A stretch of DNA of 34,579 nt from Phaeoceros laevis. Lineage: Eukaryota; Anthocerotophyta; Anthocerotopsida; Notothyladales. Position numbers and translations under genes: made by a program. The DNA lies in NCBI GenBank assembly GCA_049999765.1, contig JBNGIQ010009292.1, forward strand, positions 1-34,579. The letters run 5' to 3'. The notes beneath the pieces are model-generated. The model had not been told where the DNA came from, ran no database searches, and was given only the letters and a program-made list of their open reading frames with translations. Positions 1 to 10,372 of the stretch are shown here, piece after piece (within the stretch, counting starts at the first letter, position 1; every line of letters begins with the position of its first letter).

Positions 1-477
1 GGCGTAACCCTAAAACTCTTGGCAAAGCGCATCAATGCGAATGCCCTAAAGTGTTCAACCCGTAATGGAACTTAGGGTGCCACTTGCGTTGTGATGTTTT
101 AGTTTCAATAGATGCGTGCAGATGAGCTTTCCAGAAGTTTTCGTTCAGCGCAAAGTCGCCACGCATGACGGCTCGATCACAGGCGGGAATCAGTCAGCAC
201 TAATGCGGCCGCTAGAAGTGGCCGCATCCTACCGGCCAGGAGTCCATTTTTAAAATCGTCGAAAGACGGACTCTCCGCTCATCTACGGTATGATTAGGAT
301 TCGGCTAAACCCATTTTGTGGTGTATTCGCCTGTCGGTGCTCCGTTATACAGTGTGACTTGCTGTGTATACGGTAGACTACTATAATTTTTGGTTTTTGG
401 CGGACCACGTTGGTCCCGGCGTGGTCGCAAAACTCGCGAGGGGTTTTTATGAACCGGCCACATTGTTCCTCCCTTCA
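1..477. other. Unidentified sequence abutting the truncated RT
   Basis: No reading frame of useful length and no RNA gene is visible. The reverse transcriptase frame on the minus strand is colinear with Ty3-type RTs down to its CGDYRP motif, ending at 478, and is lost immediately to the left. This stretch is therefore either the right end of another insertion that continues outside the window, or the flank of a deletion. I saw no LTR ends, terminal repeats or target duplication within it, so the two cannot be separated here. Confidence 0.5.
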
Positions 478-812
478 AGGTCGGTAATCACCGCACATCC
501 TTTTTTCAGTCCATAAACCCTCACTATCCTTCTTTGCAGGCAAAACGGTTGCTGCAGCATAACTTGAAGAGGAAGGCCTAATCAGCCCTGCTTCATGTAG
601 CTCCTTGCATCGAGCATCCACAATGTCCCATTCATACTTGCTCAGCCTATGCCTTCACTTGAATATAGGGTTGTTATCCGTCAAAGACAACTTGAAATTC
701 TTCACATTGCATCTACCTAGTTCCTTCATAGAAAATGCAAAACAATTACGGTTTCTGTCCAGCAAGGATTGCATCCTAGCCTTCTCCTCACGAAGCTGCG
801 GACCCATAGTCC

Positions 813-860
813 ATACAAAATCTGACCCTTGCTTGCATACAAAATCTGACCCTTGCTTGC
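813..860. repeat. 24-bp perfect tandem duplication
   Basis: Two adjacent identical 24-bp units (813-836 and 837-860) duplicate eight codons just upstream of the RT domain on the minus strand. The duplication keeps the frame. Confidence 0.9.
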
Positions 861-1007
861 CTTTGTCTAGTGGATAACCTACACCCTGCTGTGCTATGTC
901 TTCTGCTTTAGCAGACCATGCTGACTGAATTCCACCTTGCACAGGCATGTGCCTAGCACTAGGACAAAGAGAAATATTAGACTCAGAAAATCGAAAACTA
1001 GGGAACT

Positions 1008-1018
1008 CCCCCCCCCCC
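1008..1018. repeat. Homopolymer run of 11 C (G on the coding strand)
   Basis: Eleven C residues on the plus strand lie at the point where the frame leaving the methyltransferase (through GGGG-V-P-stop) and the frame leading into RT change places. Slippage in this run is a likely cause of the local frameshift, or the run itself may be a sequencing error. Confidence 0.75.
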
Positions 1019-1129
1019 AGCAGCAGGCATATAACTGAAACGTCCACCACATGGCAAGTAAACGAAATCTGGATGCCATGTAACAGAGGAATAAGAGGGC
1101 GTGCTGCTGTAAGAAACCCCCTTGAGCAT

Positions 1130-2110
1130 CTGAAAAATCAAGCATGTGGACACTAGCCATGACAATGCATTCATGTCCATGGCCCTTCCTAACAAGAATT
1201 GCGCTGTGGCTGGTTCAACTTGCGGTGTGCTGTTGTACCAGCCTTGACACCCATGGCTCTCTCACGCTCTTCAGCTGTAGGTGGTTCCCATTTGCCTGTA
1301 GCATGACGATGCACCATCCCTGTGCCTTCGCCCCTGAATGCATGCGAACCTGGATAAGAAACCAATGTCGGCCATGTTGCCCTTGGAGAGCCTGGTCTAT
1401 TCACAAGAGCCTAAGGCTTCTTCTCAGTTCTCAGCACTGGCTTACAACTGCTGTCCACATCCAGAATACGTTCCACCTTAGCTGCAGGATCTCGAATGGT
1501 GTGATCAAGTGCCACTTGAAGGAGCTGAGTTGGGGTCAAATTGGTCCATATGTTTCTCAGCCTGTGAACACAAGAGCCACACTGCACTGCATCAATGAGC
1601 AATGGCTTGCCAATCAGATGTTTGACTAGCGAAAAATCATGCCGAACTGCCTCCCTTGTGTCAAATTGTGCTGGAGTATTTTCCAGCACATATCCTACAT
1701 TAGGATTCAGCTCTTGTGCCCATTGGATGATGCATATGAGGTCTGCAAATAGCCATGTACGCTCATCAGCAAGTCCTAGACCTTTACTAGCTTGTGAGAA
1801 ACCCTGACATTCCCATCCTGCAACAATGAGATGCACTCTACCAAGCATTTGAAAATGCTTTTTCTGGATGAGTATAACATCTTACGGAAATGTCGAGAAG
1901 GCATTCACATATGCTGACTCAGCCAGCTGCGTAGGAAATTCATTGTGCAGTTGCTCCAGCTTGGAATCAGCCACAAGTTGGGCTTGCACCGACATGTCAC
2001 AATACACATACCTACGTACCCTCATACCAGACCTAAGCATTGCTTCAAGACCGGTACCTGAAGCCTTGCCTCCGAAAAGCTCCACCATTGTGATGCCTTC
2101 CTCGGGAGGC
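1130..2110 (-). pseudogene. Cytosine-5 DNA methyltransferase domain in the retrotransposon
   Basis: The conserved motifs of m5C methyltransferases appear in order on the minus strand. Motif I is VELFGGKASGTGLEAM (about 2098-2050), the S-adenosylmethionine-binding loop. Motif IV is GWECQGFS (about 1818-1795) with the catalytic cysteine at 1809-1807. Motif VI is YVLENTPAQF (around 1690-1660). Motif VIII is VHRLRNIWTNL (around 1570-1537). A target-recognition/motif IX region includes PTLVSYPGSHAFRG. The AMDMNAL segment (around 1180-1150) fits motif X. A proline normally precedes the catalytic Cys and is Glu here. An in-frame TAA at 1884-1882, an in-frame TAG at 1413-1411 and a frameshift near 1190 break it. 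It lies between the element's protease and RT, so it was part of the polyprotein. The family is clear; the closest subfamily is not. Confidence 0.9.
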
Positions 2111-2460
2111 TGCCACTGAATTGTGGCCTGCAAAATAGGCTGAACAGCAACATGTGGCTCACCCACAGTAATGACTGAATCTAGCTTTTGCAACGCCTCA
2201 TGAACAGCAAGCTTGCTGATTTTGAGCAGCCGCACTGTTTGAGATTGATAATCAACCTGAGCAGCAGCTGCAAAAACAACATTTGTGTCGAAGAATTCTT
2301 CTTCACTCTCATCATCTGAAAATGTCATCCTTTCGAAGGTAGCAGCACAAGCCTCCTTGAGTGCTGTTAAAGTTGCCCCCCCCAGTTTGCAAGCCATGTA
2401 AGTCAAGGGGCAAAAAACCCAACTCCCTACTATTTTCATACCAATCAACTCTGTAATAGG
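2110..2460 (-). pseudogene. Protease-methyltransferase linker of the outer element
   Basis: This stretch is open in the frame that enters methyltransferase motif I. It contains an acidic run (SDDESEEEFFDTNVVF) and a conserved-looking segment ending QWQPPEEGIT just before motif I. No catalytic motif is recognised. It overlaps the end of the protease frame, so a shift separates protease from methyltransferase. Whether that shift is programmed or a lesion cannot be told from one copy. Confidence 0.6.
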
Positions 2461-2461
2461 C

Positions 2462-3028
2462 CTATTCAGTCCAGTTGTCGATGGTGACACCTGGAGGAAA
2501 AAGAGCTTCTTGGCCCATGAGAACATCGTAGCTTGTAGCCGATGTCACCAAACACTTGAGCCTCAATGACACATTCTGAGCAGTTCCAGGATTGAAAGAA
2601 ATGTTAAGAAAACCTGATGTTTCACATCTAACCTTCTCAACCTGACCTCTTGCAGTACGAATTCTCCATGCTGAGGCTTGTAGAGCACTTCCAACCAGAC
2701 CCAGCTTTGTGGCAAAGGCCTCTCCCAAAATCACAGGTTGAGCACCTGTGTCAAGGAGAGCCACTCGAGGGACAACATCATTTATGGTGACCACTCCTTC
2801 ACGATTATCTACTAGGACTGCCCCTAGGTTTACTACCAAGCGTTCAGCTGCAGGTACCACGGGCAAGCCCTTGGCATAGCGATGCAATACAGCGCTGCTG
2901 ACAGGTTTATCCTGGCCCAAAAGCTCCATGCATGACATTTTTGCAATCTGTAGGACTTCTACCGATCTTGCTTCTGCCACAAACTCATCAGCATTTTTTT
3001 TATCAGCAAGAGCTAATTTTCTGGACAT
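2462..3028 (-). pseudogene. Retropepsin-like aspartic protease
   Basis: A 188-codon open stretch contains the active-site motif ALLDTGAQPVILG, with the Asp-Thr-Gly-Ala box and following hydrophobic strand of retropepsins. About 70 residues later YDVLMGQEALFP occupies the place of the hydrophobic motif that precedes the second helix. Such proteases cleave the gag-pol polyprotein during particle maturation. It lies between the gag-like linker and the methyltransferase, as expected for Ty3-type order. The frame itself has no stop, but the neighbours are broken, and a separate start codon is unlikely because it would be made as part of a polyprotein. Confidence 0.8.
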
Positions 3029-4769
3029 GGATCTGTCAAAAATGGGAACAAAAGAGGGCTAGCATCTGCATTTTGCTTCTCCCAATCACCTTCCTGCACT
3101 GCACTGGCAGTGCTCTTGACTGCCCTTTCCTTCTCCAGTAACTCTCCCTGTAAAGTTTGAATGACCTGGCGAGGCATTGTTTGCAAATCTTTAAATGAAA
3201 ACAATGGAGCTCTCATAATCCTATCAAGAATATGTATACGTGAGAGAAATTCCGGCGTTCCTGCATTGAATTTCCCTACGGGATCATCCCAGCTTCCCTG
3301 ACTTGTGCCCAGTGGCTCGCCTGGCCTCGAGAAACGATTCCGTGAAACAGATGCTAGATTTTCGGTCCCAGGAAAAACAAGAGTGCGTTCTCCACTTGCG
3401 TTAGCGCTGCTGCTGCCTTTTTGAACTGAATCGGGCACCAAACCCCTGCCGTCATGTGGACTCTCGTGTCGCGAGCTTGCAGGCTCGATTTCCCGGTCAC
3501 TTGCAGCCAAATCGGGTGTATGGCCCGCACCTGGCCTGCTGCCACTCCCTCGCGCATGCATTGGCAAGAAATTCTTGCTGGAATTCGCAATCTGATCTGG
3601 CAAACTCACAGGGTCTGCCTCCCTGTTGCCTAGACCAGCGCAGGTGATTCGATAAACAGTGGCGCCCTGTTCCTTACAGCTGCTGTTGAATTCCCTGAAT
3701 CAGGGAAGGTGGGCGTACGCCCTTCACTCACAAAATCAGGGCTCACGGCCCTGCTGCCGTCCAAGCTCCCATCGCGCGAGCTCGACGGCTCGGTTCCCCT
3801 GCGGCCCGCAGCAAAATCGGACGCATTCTCCAAACTTGGCCTGCTGCCAATCCCTTGCACAGATTCGAGCAACGAAGCCCTGCCGGAATTCGTAATTCCA
3901 CCTTGCAAACTCACAGGTTCTTCCTGCTCTAAGGGCATCTGCTCAAAGGACAGTGGCAAGGCTGCCCTGGCGCCTCTAGCGCGCGTGACCAGCCCTGCCT
4001 GCGTACCCGGGGCCTTGGATGCATGCCTCCTCGTGGATGCTCCTGCATCAAGCACCTGCACACCATTCAAACCACTGCCGCTTCCTTGCACCGATTCAGG
4101 CATCAAAGCCTTGCTGAGATTTGCGATCTCCTCTCGTGCACTCGCAGGCAATGAGTCCTGGTTGGCAGCAAGTGAAATTTGCGCCAGGTCCTCTTCAATT
4201 TCCAGATATGGCACAGCCGGTGAGTCTCCAGGAATACCGTAACCCTCCGGCGTGACTGGCAAGGATGCATCGCCTGCAGCTCGAAGCTCAGGTGAAGTGC
4301 TGCTGCTAGACCTAGGCAACGCCAATCTGGCTCCTCTCGCGTGAGTGACAGGCTCTGCCTGCATTCCCGCGACCCTAGCTGCCTGCCTCCTTGTGGCATC
4401 TCCCACATCTAATGCAAAAACCACATACTGGTCTTCCAGCCTCCTTGGGACAGATCCTGCTAAGTGCTCACCGACAGCCTCATAATCTGGCAGAGGCAAA
4501 AGTGTGGACAACACACTCTCTGCCATAGCCCGATTCGAGACACCGACTCCACGCATATGTGGACGTTCCTGAAAATTAAGATTGCGCAAAGCTTCCGTTT
4601 CTGCCTCCAGTTGGCGTCGATACTCACGAAACCTGGCAGCCCTGTCAGGGACATTCTCATCACCCACGGCCATACATGCATCATAAGGTAATCCATACCT
4701 TTGAGAAGTGCCTTCTTGACTGCTTGAAGATGCAGCAGCTGCAGACCTTGCTGCCATGCTCACAGTCAA
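3013..4769 (-). pseudogene. Gag C-terminal / linker region with degenerate repeats
   Basis: Reading resumes at the left LINE junction with L-T-V-S-M-A-A-R, exactly where the right-hand part of gag stops. It continues through a conserved segment (SQRYGLPYDACMA, then FREYRRQLEAE) also present in the plus-strand gag copy. The next 300 or so residues are Ser/Ala/Gly/Arg-rich and repetitive. Three related blocks begin near 4135, 3915 and 3610 with patterns such as EIANLSKALMPESVQGSGSG, GITNSGRASLLESVQGIGSRP and QIANSSKNFLPMHARGSGSRP. A TAG at 3632-3630 and a frame change near 3610-3640 break it. The last 60 residues before the protease look helical and charged. The role is probably structural; no enzyme motif was seen. 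Confidence 0.65.
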
Positions 4770-4772
4770 AAC
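4762..4772. repeat. LINE target-site duplication, left copy
   Basis: The 11-bp sequence ACAGTCAAAAC directly precedes a run of 12 T and recurs exactly at 14008-14018 on the other side of the LINE. Joining the flanks at one copy restores continuous gag coding. Confidence 0.92.
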
Positions 4773-4784
4773 TTTTTTTTTTTT
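4773..4784 (-). other. LINE poly(A) tail
   Basis: Twelve consecutive T on the plus strand, equivalent to a poly(A) tail at the LINE 3' end, abut the left target duplication. This marks target-primed reverse transcription. Confidence 0.92.
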
Positions 4785-5083
4785 AGTGAATCTCGGCGCT
4801 TTTTCATTTTACACGATTTTACAAAATACCTCTATATGAGAGGAGACCGACTAGCCAAGCAACTAGGGCCTACCTAGCTACATAGCATCCACTACAGAGT
4901 CTTTTCGTTAGCTCATTACACCCCTACGTCCTAGATATGCTTTAAGTTCCTAGTAGGTGGCGTAGACCTCCACGTGTCTTCACCCAGTTCCCAACAACTT
5001 CCCAGATTTTGGAAAAGTATCAGGCGGGCCGGGTCCTCTCCAGGTCATTCGTTGCTCCCGGCTCATGCAGCTTGAAAATTGCC
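4785..5083 (-). other. LINE 3' untranslated region
   Basis: About 300 bp between the last LINE reading frame and the poly(A). No coding frame or strong structure was seen. Confidence 0.6.
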
Positions 5084-6133
5084 CTAGCTTTGAACCCAGG
5101 CAGCACTCCTCTCCAGTTCGTGTCTAGCTTCACTCAATTTGTACAGCCGCGCCTGGCCTTGCTGCATCTGCACCACCTCTTCCTCGGTAGTTGGTGGCGA
5201 ATCCTGACGCTGTTGCAACTCGCGCATATGGGTGATGATGTATCTATCCGTGACGTTCAGAAGCACGATCAATTCCTCTCGTGTTACGATGTTGCAAGCA
5301 ACGCTCTCCGCAGAGGGACCTGGCTGAGAGAACAGGGCGTCATGCCACTGATCTTGGAGGCCCGGATGCTGCGTCGAGGTCGGAGGGAGGGTTGAGCCCC
5401 TGCTCTCATCAACCCTCACGCAGGCGTCATCGACAAATCTATCGATTATGACCCTGGCATACCCTCGACCACCAGCCTCCATTTGTCCTTGTTCGGGATC
5501 TGATCCGCTGTTGATGTGCTTCTTCCAGAGTTCCTCCAGGCTCAGTCTACCCACAGTGCGCTCTTCCCTCTACTGCTGGTGCCTTTTATGCAAGCCAGTA
5601 GCGTCATGCAGCACTCTCTCTTTCTTATCACTCTGGAATCTTTCCTGGGGCTTGTCGTCACCCCTCCAGCTGATGCTTTTCGGTTCTCGCGCTTTGTCTT
5701 CCTGCCAACGTTTTGTGGGTCTTCGTGTATTTTGTCCTCTCTGACCCTCCTTCTGTTTTTTCCTTGCAGAAGCCCTGCCTTTCCACATGCTCTGACGAGC
5801 TAGTCCACAAGTATCCTCCAGAACATGGGGGAGGTTTCCATTTCTTGCAGGGATTGCAGCCATCTTGTAGTGGTTTCCTTGAGGAAGATTCCCCCCCTTG
5901 CTACTGTCCACAGCTGGGAATCTTGTCTGACGCCTTCTGCTGCTCATGCTGCCAGGCTGAGCTGCTGCCTGTTTCGAGGGAGACTGCCAGCACCTTTTTG
6001 TCTTGGACTGTTTTGTTCGGGGGTGCTGTGTCACTTCCCTATAGGATGCGCCTTGGATTAGCCGGTCCCTACCCATGGACATCTCCGAACCCAGGTGTCC
6101 CTGACAGTGCATCTGATTCCAGCCTTTTCCCAC
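5084..6133 (-). pseudogene. LINE ORF2 C-terminal tail
   Basis: A single reading frame of about 350 codons is interrupted only by a TAG at 5572-5570. The first part is very basic and glutamine/serine-rich (KTKRCWQSPSKQ, KRWQEDKAREPK). The second part is acidic and helical, with LSLEELWKKHINSGSDPEQ and a Glu/Gln-rich segment near TTEEEVVQMQQGQARLYKL. It overlaps the end of the zinc-motif frame in a different frame, so it is either the frame-shifted continuation of ORF2 or a separate last ORF. I do not recognise a domain. Its nucleic-acid-binding look would suit a retrotransposon tail, but that is inference. Confidence 0.5.
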
Positions 6134-6964
6134 TCACCATGCTTGAATTGTTTCGGTCTCTTGTGCTGCAGGGCTTCACCTGCTGTGACCACCTTCTCCC
6201 AGATCACACGTAATATGGCTGCGGTATCCTTTACTTCTTTCCCTCCGAAAACTTTTGCAGTCCATTGGGTCCAAAGCTCGAAGATGGTGGTGGTCCAAAG
6301 AATGCTCCACCATTGAGCTTTTCTGAAGGGTTTCGAGGAAGCTACATCAACTCCAAAAAGCGCTGTGTGCCAATCTATAGAAGGGCATGCAGGTGACTCC
6401 AGTCTTCTCATCCAGCTTTGTATTTGGGTCCACACAGTCTTTGCGTAGCTACACTCATAAAATGTGTGCATACTCTTGTGCAGCTCGTTAGACATGCAAC
6501 GCTTGCACCTGTCCTCTTCCAACAGCTCCAAAAGGCCGTTCCAACGATCGCAGTTGGGGAGCGCCTTTTGCGTTATCATCCATACAGTAGTCGCAGCTTT
6601 CGAGAGGATTCCTGGTGTTCGCCACAGGGGATGGAACACAAGCTTCTGTTTTCTCACAGGAATGTCCCAGCTAGGCACCATGGGGGGTCTTCCAGGGATT
6701 CTTTGTCGCTGAATGAGGATTGTGTACAGTTTCTTCGTACTATAGTTCAACAGCGACGTTTTCCCTTCTTTTTTCCGTGTTCCTGAAGGCCACCACCACC
6801 TGCCAAGAGCTAACTCCTGTTGAAAGGTGGCCGCTCCCTCATGCCAAACCTTCTCTCCTTCATGCTTTTTAGGGTCCTGCCCTACTTCACTTGCTAACAA
6901 CCATTTTGTCTTCCTTGCTTGGTGCAGGACCGTGATCGGCGTCAAGTCTGCAACCAACACTTAT
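6058..6964 (-). pseudogene. LINE ORF2 zinc-binding (zf-RVT) region
   Basis: This is the part of ORF2 downstream of the reverse transcriptase. It contains a zf-RVT type motif, RCKRCMSNELHKSMHTFYEC, followed by AKTVW, matching the C-x2-C...H-x4-C pattern at the end of plant LINE ORF2 proteins. Upstream is the FHPLWRTPGILSKAATTVWM segment typical of the same region. The frame continues upstream across an in-frame TAA at 6964-6962 to a frame change near 7128, so the original protein was joined to the RT segment. Confidence 0.8.
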
Positions 6965-7127
6965 ACCAGCAGATCAGCATCCGATAGCCTATTGTCAGTG
7001 CTGCAAATATCGTATTGCCATGCCTGTGCTCTGGGCCCTTCAACTTTGCTAATCAATAAAGCTCTCTTCCCACTTGTAAGGCCAAGTTCTTGTCTCCTAA
7101 CCCAGTCTGCGTACCATTCCTTCGGGG

Positions 7128-9073
7128 TTATACTTTAGGCTGTTCCAGGAAAGCCTTCCGATATCTAAATTGCATGCCCTCTTTTGCAGCTTTCAAGACC
7201 ATCTTGAGACATCCTCTTGGGACATGGTACCAGTCCCTCATCTCCTGCAGAGTACACCATCTCTCTTCATCCCAATTCCATATGTCTCCAAGGTTAGATA
7301 GGCCTTTCCTTGCCGCATCTGCTAGCTTTCTAGATCCTTTCAGTTGCGTATTAACATCTTGCTGCCAAATCTGCCCATGTCCCTGCAGCTTTGCAGCCGC
7401 CGCTTCATCTCTATTCTTCGGGGGGCTCCATATGAGTTCCCTTTTAAGGTCTTCCCAGCTAGCCCATATTGCCCTCCATAGCAGTGACCCTCCTTTTTCT
7501 CCCATTTTAGGTGTATCTGCAAAAAGATGGGCAACCGAAGTGGTTCCATCAGTTACAGCACTTACCGACATCAGCCTTCTCATCAGGTATGCCTTCCAGG
7601 GATACTGCGTGGGTGAAAGCGCTTTTAATATCCACTGTCCGTGTAGGACCTTCGCTTTTTGTATCGGGTCTACTAAGCCCAGCCCTCCTTCAATCTTTGG
7701 TTGCGTTACCTGATTCCATGCGATTTTGTGCACAGATGAGGGAGTATCAACCGGCTTGTTCCATAGGAAACTTTCAATGATCTTCTTGAGCCTTTTGAAG
7801 TCCTCTTCTGTAGGGGCCCAAGCAAAAACAAAGTACCATAAGGTTGCTGTAAGTATGTGGTTAATGGCCAGCACTCTGGCTGCCATCGACAGTTCCATAA
7901 TTTGCAACGCACGCGTCTTCCTTATGAATCTGAGACATATCTGCTTACTGATCTCCGCGTTTTCTTCTCCTTCCTTGAATGGTAAGCCAAGGTACTTGTG
8001 TGCTTCATCCCCCGTAATTCTTTCAATATGGCTAATGCATTGCGGGACCTCATCCAGGTTCACACAAATCATCTTGGTCTTATCCCAATTCACTTTGCAA
8101 CCTGATAGTGCGTTGAATTCCGCTGTCACATCCAGGGCCTCTTGCAGAACCGATTCTTCTGGCTTAAGGAGGAGGAGAGTGTCATCTGCAAGTCCTGATA
8201 TCTTCGTCTCTTCTCCTCTGGATCCACAATGCCTTTAATCTCTTCATTGTTTTTGACTCTCCAGATCAAGAAGTCCGTCAATATGACGAAGAGGGCTGGA
8301 GAGAGAGGGTCCCCTTGCCTGACCCCTCTGCTGATTGGTATCTGCTCAGTTACATCTCCATTGACCACTACTTGTGCCACAGCGTCTTCCATAAGAATGC
8401 TTAGCCACCTCATATAGTTGTTTCCAAACCCATAGCTCCTAAGGCAGGCCCAGAGGAAATGCCAACTCACGGTATCATATGCTTTTTCGAAGTCTAATGA
8501 CAGGATTACCGCTGATTCCTTATTTTTGTGTAGCCACCATTTGGCCTCCCTAAAGAGGAGGACGTTATCCAGTATACACCTACCTCGGAAAAATCCCCGT
8601 TGCTCCCTGTTTACCCAGCTGTCCATGTAGGGTGCTATCCTATCAGCTAAGACCTTTGAAATCATCTTGTAAAAAGTTGTTAGTAGGGATAGCGGCCTCC
8701 AGTATTTTATGCCTTGCTCTGCTTTAGGCTTAGGAACAAGGGCAATCAAGCTCCCGTTCAGGGTATTGCCCATGGTTCCCCCTTCCCAAACTTGTTGCAG
8801 CGCCCTCATGAAGACTTTTTTGACAAAGTCCCAACCCCACTGGAAAAATTCTTTTGGAAAACCGTCAAGACCCGGGCTCTTGCCCGCAGGTAACTCCTTC
8901 AGCGCATCTTTGATTTCCTCTTCTGTTATGTCTTCCTCTAATTTAGCTTTTTGCTCAGGTGTTACTTTCTGGGGAAAGTTAGCATACTTTTTCCACTTGA
9001 GGTCCCAATCTTCTTGTTCCTCCTCCCCTTGTAGAAACCAGCAAAGTGTTCAGCAATCATTGTTTTCAGTTGT
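7128..9073 (-). pseudogene. LINE ORF2 reverse transcriptase
   Basis: The RT is readable in several frames. It begins with PAGKSPGLDGFPKEFF near 8890 and IALVPKPKAEQGIKYWRPLS (about 8740). Motif A is SLDFEKAYDTVSW and motif B is GVRQGDPLSPALF. The catalytic LADD is encoded at 8192-8181 but in a different frame from motifs A and B, so a frameshift near 8215 separates them. The thumb and connection follow in the 8129-7128 frame (GCKVNWDKTKMICV, HKYLGLPF, ARVLAINHILTATLWYF). Further frame changes lie near 9100-9020. The enzyme copies LINE RNA at the nicked target. All catalytic residues survive at DNA level, but no single frame encodes them. Confidence 0.9.
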
Positions 9074-10372
9074 TCATGCTCCTTCTGGAGTTCTCCCTCC
9101 TGGTTCGGTAATGGCGGGATCTTGTTCTTGCAGCGTTTTTGACGAATTCTTGAGAAAAAAGTACTTTTGCGGTATGTCGCCCTCCGCTGCCCATTTGATC
9201 TTAGCCCTACGATACCACCCCCTAGCTTTGTTCGTCTCAAGTGTCTGTAGTATACTTTTGGCTTCAGCCAGATCCTTCAAAGCCTCAAGGCTCCTGCTGT
9301 TTCTGTCTTCCATGTTCTTTTGTGCTTGAGCTACTTTGTTTCTGGCAGCAGCTTCCTCTGCCCTTGCTTCTTTAGCCTTCTCGAGGCCGAGCTTCCGCAG
9401 GTACTTCCTTGTGTCATCTAATGCTTGTAGCAGTTGTTCGAAGCCTCCTTTTGTAGGGTCGTCCTCCTTCTGCTTCCACAGGCCGCTAACATGCTCTTGC
9501 ACTCCTTCATGTTTCAACAACTCCATGTTCAACCTCCATAGCTTCTTACCTCCTGGTGGAACACCAAGAGAGTCCTCAGCTATAGAAACATCAAGAAATA
9601 CCGGAGCATGGTCGGACTGAGAGGTGCCCGGGATGATTCCATAGTATTGGACTTTATGTTTCCACCTCTCAGGTACATAAACTCTGTCCAGTCTACTAGC
9701 AATGAACTCTGTAGGATTCGTTCTGTCGTTGGTCCAGCTAAAGTTCAGAGAAGTGTGGCTTTTTTGTGCTGGGCAGCTTTGCCACGGGTCACAAATCCTG
9801 AACTTTGTGTCTCGCAGCTCCTGCCAAGGTAGCGGGACATGGATGCGTTCCAGGTCATTTCCTCCGTCTTTATCTGCGCTCATTTCAACAAAGTTGAAGT
9901 CGCCTCCAAGGAACCACTCTATGTCTCCATCCAGCTGTGCTACCATTCTCGTCCACATGGTAAGGCGCAAATTAGGATCACAGGGTGCGTATACATTACA
10001 GAATCCTACCTCTCCTGTATCTAATCTGATCTTCACCCAAATGAAGCAATTGCCAGGATCCTGACCTATGGCTGTCACTCTTTCATCTAGTCCCTGCCGC
10101 ACAGTTATGGCAACGCCACCTCTAGATGCGTTAGCAGGTACCCACCAGGTACGCCCCAATGGGAGGAAAATTCTCTTCACTTCTTCTATTTTCTGCTGGG
10201 CTAGTTTATGCTCTTGAAGCATCACAATGTCCCATTGTGTACGCTCTGTCAGAAATCTCGTAACTTGTCTGGCCTTACTATCCAGCTGTCTATAGCCTCC
10301 TAGACCCCTAACATTCCATGACAAAATCTGCAGCTGTGCGTCCGGGCATGTTTTCTTGAACATTGTTGACAT
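9074..10372 (-). CDS. LINE ORF2 N-terminus: apurinic-like endonuclease
   Basis: An open frame of 432 codons starts at an ATG at 10372-10370, overlapping the TAA of the preceding frame (TAATG). It carries the full AP-endonuclease signature: LSWNVRGLGG, MLQEHKL (catalytic Glu), GGDFNFV, SRLDRVYV and SDHAPVFL (catalytic His). This domain nicks target DNA to start reverse transcription. The C-terminal third is a charged helical linker (KEARAEEAAARNKVAQAQKN) leading to the RT. It ends at a frameshift-induced TGA rather than a natural terminus. The endonuclease part itself looks intact. Confidence 0.9.
   Translation of the reverse strand: MSTMFKKTCPDAQLQILSWNVRGLGGYRQLDSKARQVTRFLTERTQWDIVMLQEHKLAQQKIEEVKRIFLPLGRTWWVPANASRGGVAITVRQGLDERVTAIGQDPGNCFIWVKIRLDTGEVGFCNVYAPCDPNLRLTMWTRMVAQLDGDIEWFLGGDFNFVEMSADKDGGNDLERIHVPLPWQELRDTKFRICDPWQSCPAQKSHTSLNFSWTNDRTNPTEFIASRLDRVYVPERWKHKVQYYGIIPGTSQSDHAPVFLDVSIAEDSLGVPPGGKKLWRLNMELLKHEGVQEHVSGLWKQKEDDPTKGGFEQLLQALDDTRKYLRKLGLEKAKEARAEEAAARNKVAQAQKNMEDRNSRSLEALKDLAEAKSILQTLETNKARGWYRRAKIKWAAEGDIPQKYFFLKNSSKTLQEQDPAITEPGGRTPEGA

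Larger units (their letters stand above)
478..1050 (-). pseudogene. Ty3-type reverse transcriptase, N-terminal fragment
   Basis: The frame runs leftwards through a segment rich in basic and charged residues (LREEKARMQSLLDRNRNCF), then ELGRC, the LTDNNPIF segment, RHRLSKYEW, EAGLIRPSSSSYAAATVLPAKKD and finally CGDYRP at 478. This is the start of the palm/fingers of Ty3-type RTs, where the family has an ELG element, a PI(F/Y)-R-R pair, I(R/K)PS-S-S and KKD followed by the C/V-DYR box. An in-frame TGA at 655-657 sits where an arginine codon is expected. The catalytic YxDD region, RNase H and integrase are missing. It follows the methyltransferase in the same orientation, as pol would. Confidence 0.85.
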
